This document shows, in pieces, positions 14,884 through 21,905 of a stretch of DNA of 21,905 bases. A program made the translations under genes and the position numbers. The notes under the pieces are model-generated. The model had not been told where the DNA came from, did not search any database, and was given only the letters and a program-made list of their open reading frames with translations. Positions within the stretch are counted from its first letter, which is position 1. Every line of letters starts with the position of its first letter. The DNA is from Bacillota bacterium (GTDB lineage: Bacteria > Bacillota > Clostridia > Christensenellales > SZUA-584), in NCBI GenBank assembly GCA_023416745.1, contig JAEZHF010000035.1:1-21905 (forward strand). The letters run 5' to 3'.

Positions 14884-17800
14884 ATGGCAACTAAAATACA
14901 AACCTATGCACAATTGGCAGAAGATACAGCCAAAGGCTTAACTAGGAGCCTTGAAGATTGGACAGGTTTTCTTAATACTGTTGGAAGGCTATATAAATAC
15001 CCTTATCATGAACAGCTAATGATTTATGCACAAAGACCTGATGCTAGGGCTTGTGCAGAATATGACCTTTGGAATAACACTATGAATAGGTATGTTCGCC
15101 GTGGCTCAAAGGGAATTGCATTGCTTGATACGACAGCTGATATTCCAAGGCTAAGATATGTTTTTGATGTTTCTGATACAGGGGGCAGGGAAAATTCCCG
15201 TTATCCTTATCTTTGGGATATGAAAGAAGATCACAAAGAGCCGATTTTAGATATGTTAAAGGATAAGTATAATGTAGAGGAAAATAATCTTTTTGATGCC
15301 TTTTATAAGATTGCAAGAAATATGTCCAGGGAGTATTATAATAATCATAAAAGGGATATGGGTTATCTTATAGAAAATAGCTCTTTAGAGGAATATGATG
15401 AGGATAACCTACAAAAGGCTTTTGAAGATGCAGCAACTGTCAGTACAGCATACACCCTAATGAAAAGATGTGGCTTAGATACAGATGGATATTTTGGACA
15501 TGAGGATTTTCTACCCGTATTTAATTTTAACACTGCTGATACCATCGCCTTATTAGGTACAGCAATTAGTGAGCAATCAGAGGAAATATTTAGAGAAATA
15601 GCTATTACTATTATTAAAACAGAGCGTGAGAGGAGCGAGGAAAATGAAAGAAATAACTTACAGAAGGAACGGAGATTATCTGATACCCAACATAGAATTG
15701 ACAGGTCAGAAGGAGAGCAAAGACCAGAGTCCACTGGGCAAATACGGCAGGATGAGAAAACAATATCTTCAGGAACACAGGAAACCATTATTCCACTCCC
15801 TACTCCTATCGGAGAAACTGTTAGCCCACCTGTTGGAGATAGACAAGACAGCGAACAGGCGGATGGGGCAAATAATGATAGATTTGCAGAAAGTACAGAC
15901 CCCACCGGACAAGATGACAGACCAGATGGAATGGGTGGGTTACATGAACAATCTGAAAGCACAGGCAGAGGAAATGATACTGGCGGAGCTTATATACAAT
16001 TAACTCTGTTTCCTACGGAACAAGAACAGATACAAAGGATAGCGGGGAAGGAAAGGATTAATAAACCTTTTGCCTACTCCGCTTTTTCTATGCCACAAAA
16101 TCAGATGGACTCCATATTAAGGACAGGGAATAACAAGGATGATGGCTTACTAAGAATTATTTCATTTTATCAAAAGAATAAATCATTAGAAGAAAAGGCA
16201 GATTTTTTACAAAAGGAATATCAGGGTGGAAAAGGACTTTATATTGAAAATCAGAAAGTATCTTTATGGTTTTATGATGATGGTATTCATATAGCTAAGG
16301 GAGATACTGCCCTCTATTCTAATTCAAAGCAAGTAATTAGCTGGATAGAAGTTGCTGAAAGGATTGAAGAACTTTTAAGAGATGGACAATATGTACCGCA
16401 GGATATATTAGATAAGGTAGGAGCCTATGAAAGACAAGAACTTGCACAAACACTATGGTATCTGCATCAGGATTTTTCTGATAAGGCAAGAAAGCAATTT
16501 TTTAATGAAGAAATATTTAAAGGGGGATTTCCTGATTCAACGAAACATATAGCACAGTTACTAGATAGCCCAAAGGAAAGGGAAATAATTATTGAATCAT
16601 TACAACAGTTTAATTTTGCCTATGAAGAAGACCCTAAACTTTTGCGTTTCCATTTCCATAAACCTCAAAAGCTTCTTTCTGATATTAAAGACTTACAACT
16701 ACCTAGACGGGAATTTAATGCAAATATTACTGAGATTTCTGATTATAAGATGTTTATCACACAGGATGAAGTAGATAAGGAACTTACTAGCGGAAGTGGT
16801 ATCCAAGGCGGTAAATTTCGTATATATGAATTTTTCACAGAGCCACACACTCCTAAAGAAAAAGAAGATTTTTTAAAGCAAGAATATGGTACAGGGGGCA
16901 GAAGTCATGCCCTTTCTGGAGCTGATAATAGCACTCAAATGCACGATGCAAAAGGCATTGTATATAGCCGTAGGGATGGGGATGACAAATTACATTTAAA
17001 CTGGAGTAAAGTTACCAAGCGAGTTGATTACCTTATATCCACTGACCGTTATATAACTACTGAAGAAAAGATAAGGCTTGAAGAAATACAGAGGGATAAG
17101 GCAGGGATAATAGATACACCACCCATACCTGAAATAACAGAGCCTGTGGAAGAAACTGCTGATTCCACTCCTATTTCTGTATCAAAGCAAGAAGAAATAG
17201 AACAGAAAGAAACAAGCCAAGAAATGGCACAGGACACTACAGAAGAAACTATTCCTATTCCTTACAGTAAAGGTGATATCATATATTTAGAAAATGGTAC
17301 ACCTTTTTTAATTGAAGAAATTACGGATTATAGGGTAACCCTTCGCGATCCATCTTTGCTTTATCCAATACTTAGGGCGGAAAGCAGGGAAAGTTTTTTA
17401 CAGCTTTTGGAGCGTTATCCTCAAGCAAAAGTATCAGAGGGAAAAGTTGAAAACTTTCGTATCACTGATGAAGATTTAGGGCAAGGAAGTAAAAGAGAGA
17501 AGTTTGTAGGAAATATAAATGCCATTACCACCTTACAGACCATTGAAAGGGAAAATCGTTCTGCAACAAAAGAAGAACAAGAAATCCTATCTCGTTATGT
17601 AGGCTGGGGAGGCTTATCGGAAGTCTTTGATAAGGACAATAGTAGTTTTGCTAGTGAATATGCACAGCTAAAATCCTTACTATCTGAAGATGAGTATAGT
17701 ATGGCAAGAGCCTCTACCCTTAATGCTCATTATACAAGTCCCATAGTTATTAAAGCTATATATGATGCAGTGGATAGGATGGGATTTACAAGGGGAAATA

Positions 17801-20800
17801 TATTAGAGCCTTCCTGCGGAATTGGAAGTTTCTTTGGTATGCTTCCTGATAGTATGCAAAATTCTAATCTATACGGAATTGAATTAGATAGTATTACAGG
17901 AAGAATTTCAAAACAGCTTTACCTCAATGCCCATATATCTATAAATGGATTTGAAAAGACAGAACTACCTGATAGTTTTTTTGACCTTGCTATTGGAAAT
18001 GTACCCTTTGGTAACTACAAGTTAAATGAAAAGAAATATGACAATCTGAACTTCCTCATACATGACCACTTCTTTGCAAAGGCGTTAGATAAAGTCCGTC
18101 CCGGAGGAGTAGTTGCCTTTATCACTTCAAAGGGAACAATGGATAAGCAAAGTCCTGATGTACGCAGATACCTTGCACAAAGGGCTGAATTATTAGGTGC
18201 AATTAGACTACCTAACAACACCTTTAAAAATGCAGGTGCAGAGGTTACAAGTGATATTATCTTTCTACAAAAGAGAGATAGACCTATTGATATGGATAGG
18301 GATTGGATTCATCTTGATACCGATGAAGATGGCATTACCTTGAATAGTTACTTTGTAGATAATACTGAGATGATTCTAGGAAAAATGGAGATGAAAAGCG
18401 GACCCTTTGGAATGGAAAGTACTTGTACACCCCTTCCAGATGCTGACCTTTCAGAACAGCTAAAGGTGGCTATTCAAAACATTGAAGGTAGTATATCAGA
18501 AATAGATTTACCTGATATGGAATTAGATACTGATACATCCATCCCTGCTGACCCAAAAGTTAAGAACTTTTCCTATACCCTTGTAGACGGTGAAATATAC
18601 TACCGTGAAAACTCTCGCATGATAAAGCCAAATACCAATGAGAGGGCAAAGGAAAGAATTAAGGGAATGGTGGAGCTGAGGGAGTGCGTAGATAATCTTA
18701 TACGCTACCAGTTGGAGGATTACAGTGAGGAAACTATTAAAGAGGAACAGGAAACCCTTAATCGGCTTTATGATAGCTTCACTGCTAAATACGGACTCAT
18801 TAACAGCCGTGGTAATAGCCTTGCCTTTAGTGATGATAACTCCTATTATCTCCTTTGTTCCCTTGAAGATGTAGACGAAAATGGCAATCTAAAAGCCAAG
18901 GCAGATATGTTTACTAAGCGTACCATTAAAAAGCGTACATCTGTCCATTCAGTTGATACTGCAAGCGAGGCATTAGCAGTCTCTATAGCTGAAAAAGCAA
19001 GGGTAGATATGGCATATATGGGTAGGCTAACAGGACTTAATGAAGAAGAGCTTGCCAATGATTTAAGAGGTGTTATCTTCCCTCTACCTACTCCCCTTGA
19101 TAATGATAGTCCTACAAATTATGTTACAGCAGATGAATATCTTTCTGGTAATGTAAGGGAAAAGCTTCAAACAGCTAAACTTGCCCTACAAACATCAGAT
19201 ATTTATAGAAGCAATGTGGAAGCTTTAGAATCGGCACAGCCAAAGGATTTAGATGCCTCTGAAATAGATGTCCGTCTTGGTGCTACTTGGATTGATAAGG
19301 AATATATTCAGCAGTTTATGTATGAATTATTTGATACCCCCTACCGTTACCAGGGGCAAATTGAAGTTAAATACGCCCCTTTTACTGCGGAATGGAATAT
19401 TAGCAATAAAAATGCCGTTGGATATAACAATGTAGCTGCATATGTTACCTATGGTACAGATAGAGCCAATGCTTATAAAATTTTAGAAGATAGTCTAAAT
19501 CTTCGTGATGTTAGGATTTATGACACTATAACCGATGCTGATGGCAAGGAAAAGCGTGTACTAAATAAGGATGCAACTACTTTGGCACAGCAAAAACAAC
19601 AAGCTATTAAGGATGAATTTCAGGATTGGATTTGGAGGGATGCAGACAGAAGGCAGATCTTAGTTAAGAAATATAATGAGAAATTTAATTCCATCCGCCC
19701 CCGTGAATACGATGGAAAGCATATAAACTTTGTGGGTATGAATCCTGAAATCACATTAAGACCCCACCAAGTCAATGCCATTGCCCATATCCTTTATGGG
19801 GATAATGTTCTTCTCGCCCATGAAGTGGGTGCAGGAAAGACTTTTGAAATGGTAGCTGCTGCTATGGAAAGTAAAAGGTTAGGACTTTGCCAAAAACCAC
19901 TCTTTGCTGTACCTAATCATTTAACAGAGCAATGGGCAGGTGAGTTTTTAAGGCTTTACCCTGCCGCTAATATTTTAGTAGCCACAAAGAAGGGTTTTGA
20001 AACAAGAAATAGAAAGAAGTTTTGTGCAAGAATAGCTACAGGGGAATATGATGCAGTTATTATAGGTCATAGTCAGTTTGAGCGTATTCCTATGTCTATT
20101 GAAAGGCAGGAGAGACTTCTTCGTGAACAGATTGATGAAATCTTGGAAGGAATTAAAGAAGTAAAGGCAAGTGGTGGTGAAAGATTTACTGTTAAACAGT
20201 TGGAAAGAACAAAAAAGGGTTTGGAACAAAGGCTAGAAAAATTACAGTCCCAAGAAAGAAAAGATGATGTTGTAACCTTTGAACAACTAGGTGTTGACAG
20301 GCTATATGTAGATGAAGCACATAATTATAAGAATCTATTTTTATATACCAAAATGCGTAATGTGGCAGGACTATCTACTACGGATGCCCAAAAATCCAGT
20401 GATATGTTTATGAAATGCCGTTATATGGATGAATTAACAGGTGGTAAAGGTATTGTATTTGCTACAGGGACACCAGTCTCAAACTCCATGACCGAGCTTT
20501 ATACCATGATGAGGTATCTTCAATATAACACATTACAAAGAAATGGACTGGTACATTTTGATAGCTGGGCAAGTACCTTTGGAGAAACAGTAACTGCCAT
20601 TGAACTTGCTCCTGAAGGTACAGGTTATAGGGCAAGGACGAGATTTTCAAAATTCTTTAACCTTCCTGAACTTATGGCAATGTTTAAAGAGGTTGCAGAC
20701 ATTAAAACCGCTGACCAATTGAATCTACCCACCCCTAAAGCAAATTATCATACCATTGCGGTAAAACCTACAGAAATACAAGAGGAGATGGTAAAAGATT

Positions 20801-20868
20801 TATCCGATAGAGCGGCTGATGTCCATACAAATAAGGTTGACCCTACTATTGATAATATGTTAAAGATC
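14884..20868 (+). CDS. Giant ArdC-like / N6-methylase-like / SNF2 helicase protein, 5' exon, interrupted by group II intron
   Basis: The first 1995 codons of a Tn1549-type methylase-helicase protein are present. Domains in order: ArdC-like ssDNA-binding region (~20-95, KYPYHEQLMIYAQRPDA); hydrophilic linker (~253-373) that also encodes tnpV in another frame; two related modules (~433-510 and ~657-735); methylase-like domain with motif I EPSCGIGSFFG (E975) and motif IV NVPFG (N1039, where NPPF/Y is usual); and a SNF2 first RecA lobe with Q-like LRPHQVNAIAHI, Walker A HEVGAGKT (K1652), DEAH (D1810) and ATGTPVSNS. The second RecA lobe is missing because the intron starts right after DNMLKI. Read through the intron, three more residues (VRY) precede a TAA at 20878-20880. 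The methylase-helicase fusion resembles phage P1 DarB. A role in DNA processing or antirestriction during transfer is inference. AAGGAGGA is the ribosome binding site. Confidence 0.9.
15644..16003 (+). CDS. tnpV: TnpV family transposon-encoded protein, nested in another frame of the helicase gene
   Basis: This complete 119-residue frame lies entirely within the methylase-helicase gene, shifted by one base. The product begins MKEITYRRNGDYLIPNIEL and contains LGKYGRMRKQYLQEHRKPLF, LLLSEKLLAHLLEIDKTANR, and a C-terminus MEWVGYMNNLKAQAEEMILA then ELIYN. These are the conserved landmarks of TnpV, a protein common in Tn1549-like elements with unknown function. AGGAG (15631-15635) sits 8 nt before the ATG, a proper internal Shine-Dalgarno. 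The same DNA in the host frame encodes a low-complexity Glu/Gln/Asp/Gly-rich linker, as expected if tnpV is the constrained frame. An in-frame start at 15626 adds six residues without a ribosome binding site. Confidence 0.88.
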   Translation: MKEITYRRNGDYLIPNIELTGQKESKDQSPLGKYGRMRKQYLQEHRKPLFHSLLLSEKLLAHLLEIDKTANRRMGQIMIDLQKVQTPPDKMTDQMEWVGYMNNLKAQAEEMILAELIYN

Positions 20869-21142
20869 GTGCGCTACTAAGCGTGAAAGTGTATCTCTCC
20901 TACAGGGAGATATTATTAAAAGTGAATAATAGGAATAACCAACTTACCTAGAGAGGAAACTCAAAGGGAACAATAGCATGTTGGTAAAGCGGATAAAGAA
21001 CCAGTCACAAGGAACTGATGAGCCGCAAATTCCGTGACCTATGGTTAAAGCTAAACTGCTTGAACCTCAATTCTGACTTGGTGCAAAGCATCGCCCATCG
21101 GAAAGTGACTGATACCGATGTTGTTATGTGTCCGTTGTTGTT

Positions 21143-21148
21143 GATTTT
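21143..21148 (+). other. Candidate EBS1 of the group II intron, pairing with IBS1 at 20863-20868
   Basis: GATTTT (21143-21148) can pair with the last six exon bases AAGATC (20863-20868) with five Watson-Crick pairs and one G-U. It lies in a 15-nt loop closed by GTCC (21130-21133) and GGAC (21149-21152), the setting expected for the ID3 EBS1 loop. The base just 5' of it is T, which would predict a 3' exon beginning with A if the intron uses delta pairing. Confidence 0.5.
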
Positions 21149-21378
21149 GGACGGGCAACTTTTCTTGACAAAAGAGTACACGATGAGTGTAAACAAAGGG
21201 ATGAGTGAGGAACCTAAGGGTTGCTAGAACGTACACTTTATACGAATGGCAGGATTGCCTAAAAGGGGAGACCCTCATGGCAACGGAGTCACCATAGTAG
21301 TCCGAGCAGGGGAAAGCCTTGTACATGGCGAAGGGTGACAGGTAATTTCGATTAGTTAGAAAGGAGTAGGTGCGTGAG

Positions 21379-21905
21379 ATGCGTAAAGCCCAAACTGTTT
21401 TAACGGTCATTCAAGAACGTGGAAAACAAAGAAAACCTATTGAAAGAGTATATAAGCTTTTATTCAATCGTGAATTATATCTTATAGCCTATGCAAAACT
21501 ATACCCGAATAGTGGAGCTATGACAAAAGGTAGTACAGATGAAACGGTTGATGGAATGTCAATACAAAGAATTGATAAAATGATTGAATTGATACGAGAG
21601 GAAAAATATCAATGGCAACCAGTAAGAAGGGAGTATATACCCAAAAAGGATGGAAAGCGTCGCCCACTTGGGATACCAACATGGGGAGATAAATTATTGC
21701 AGGAAGTAATGCGTATGATTTTAGAAGCGTATTATGAACCCCAGTTTAGCGAACATTCCCATGGATTTAGACCCAATAAAGGTTGTCATACTGCATTACA
21801 GGAAATAAAGATATGGAAAGGTACACGATGGTTTATTGAAGGAGATATATCTAAATACTTTGATACTATCGACCATAATATACTATTGGATACCCTAAGT
21901 AGAAA
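21379..21905 (+). CDS. ltrA: Group II intron reverse transcriptase/maturase, N-terminal part (truncated by window edge)
   Basis: 175 complete codons are visible with no stop before the window end. The order of motifs is that of a group II intron-encoded RT: RT0 (LFNRELYLIAYAKLY, GAMTKGSTDETVDGM), RT1/2 (VRREYIPKKDGKRRPLGIPT then WGDKLLQEVMRMILEAYYEP), HSHGFRPNKGCHTAL, and WFIEGDISKYFDTIDH, which carries the first catalytic Asp (D156). The YADD box, maturase X domain and any endonuclease domain are beyond the edge. The protein copies the intron at its target and helps it splice. ATG 21379 is preceded by AGGAG (21362-21366) at 12 nt. An in-frame GTG at 21370 is too close to that site. Confidence 0.92.
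   Translation, partial: MRKAQTVLTVIQERGKQRKPIERVYKLLFNRELYLIAYAKLYPNSGAMTKGSTDETVDGMSIQRIDKMIELIREEKYQWQPVRREYIPKKDGKRRPLGIPTWGDKLLQEVMRMILEAYYEPQFSEHSHGFRPNKGCHTALQEIKIWKGTRWFIEGDISKYFDTIDHNILLDTLSR

Larger units (their letters stand above)
20869..21905 (+). mobile_element. Group II intron, 5' part (ribozyme domain I onward), interrupting the helicase gene; runs off the window
   Basis: The intron begins GTGCGC at 20869, matching the group II 5' consensus GTGYG, exactly at a codon boundary after ATC (20866-20868). The helicase family normally continues with a Thr/Asn-Asp-Gly-Arg-Lys-type sequence after DNMLKI, so the boundary is clear. About 510 nt of non-coding, structured DNA (20869-21378) precede the intron-encoded protein and should contain domains I-III. 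Hairpins such as ATCTCTCC...GGGAGAT are visible near the 5' end. The intron is in sense orientation, so splicing of the mRNA could restore the helicase. Domains V/VI and the 3' end lie outside the window. Confidence 0.9.

Noticed and set aside
15363..15962. 199-codon open frame on the minus strand opposite the helicase gene
   Set aside because: It lies opposite the dual-coding tnpV/helicase segment, has no ribosome binding site or family resemblance, and its Ser/Cys/Pro-rich composition is what the reverse of such a segment gives.
21018..21410. Open frames on both strands between the intron 5' end and the reverse transcriptase
   Set aside because: They lie in the ribozyme part of the group II intron, where structure rather than coding is expected, and their products resemble nothing known.
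1..21905. Relaxase, integrase, oriT, att sites, tRNA or rRNA genes, antibiotic resistance genes
   Set aside because: I looked for them and saw none. A relaxase and recombinase are expected in a full element and should be outside this window.

Overview
This window is an internal piece of an integrative conjugative element (ICE) of the Tn1549-like type found in low-GC anaerobic Firmicutes (Clostridia, Tissierellia and relatives). The pointers are AT-rich DNA, AGA/AGG- and ATA-rich codon use, strong AGGAGG-type ribosome binding sites, and a characteristic run of families: ParB, DUF6017 initiator-like protein, PcfB, VirD4, Maff2, VirB6-like, PrgI, VirB4, NlpC/P60, DUF4315, DUF4366, topoisomerase III, JAB/YodL/DUF4316, TTRAP and a giant methylase-helicase. 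The species cannot be named from this sequence. All supported genes are on the + strand. No relaxase, integrase, oriT or element end is visible, so both ends of the element lie outside.

Layout. 1-445: 3' end of a parB gene. 478-1422: a winged-helix/DUF6017 replication-type protein whose linker is built of pentapeptide repeats. 1421-1466: terminator-like hairpin. 1498-10398: transfer operon, with PcfB accessory protein and VirD4 coupling protein (ATGA overlap), Maff2 small membrane protein, VirB6-like channel protein, PrgI/VirB3-like protein, VirB4 ATPase (TTG start), membrane-anchored NlpC/P60 wall hydrolase, DUF4315 coiled-coil protein and DUF4366 signal-peptide membrane protein. 10398-14218: DNA-processing and accessory block, with a 57-aa protein, topoisomerase III, a 56-aa protein, a RadC-type JAB + YodL + DUF4316 fusion and TTRAP. 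14226-14855: a self-contained GIY-YIG nuclease cargo unit with possible promoter and clear terminator. 14884-20868: the 5' part of a giant ArdC-like/N6-methylase/SNF2-helicase gene. 20869 to the window end: the 5' part of a group II intron, including the start of its reverse transcriptase.

Two things stand out. First, a complete tnpV gene (119 aa, own Shine-Dalgarno) lies wholly inside the giant methylase-helicase gene in the +1-shifted frame, so about 360 bp encode two proteins at once. Second, the group II intron splits the helicase after a conserved DNMLKI sequence, between the two RecA lobes. Unless the intron is spliced, the helicase ends after three intron-coded residues. Two terminator-like hairpins, before pcfB and before the helicase, are followed by near-identical leader tracts and leave almost no room for a promoter. 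This suggests that read-through or antitermination controls the operon.

Working together: VirD4 with PcfB would dock the relaxosome to a VirB4/VirB6/PrgI channel, and the NlpC/P60 protein would open the cell wall. TopB and the helicase would process or replicate the DNA. ParB and the DUF6017 protein would maintain the excised circle. The ArdC/methylase parts and JAB protein may protect or repair incoming DNA, which is inference.
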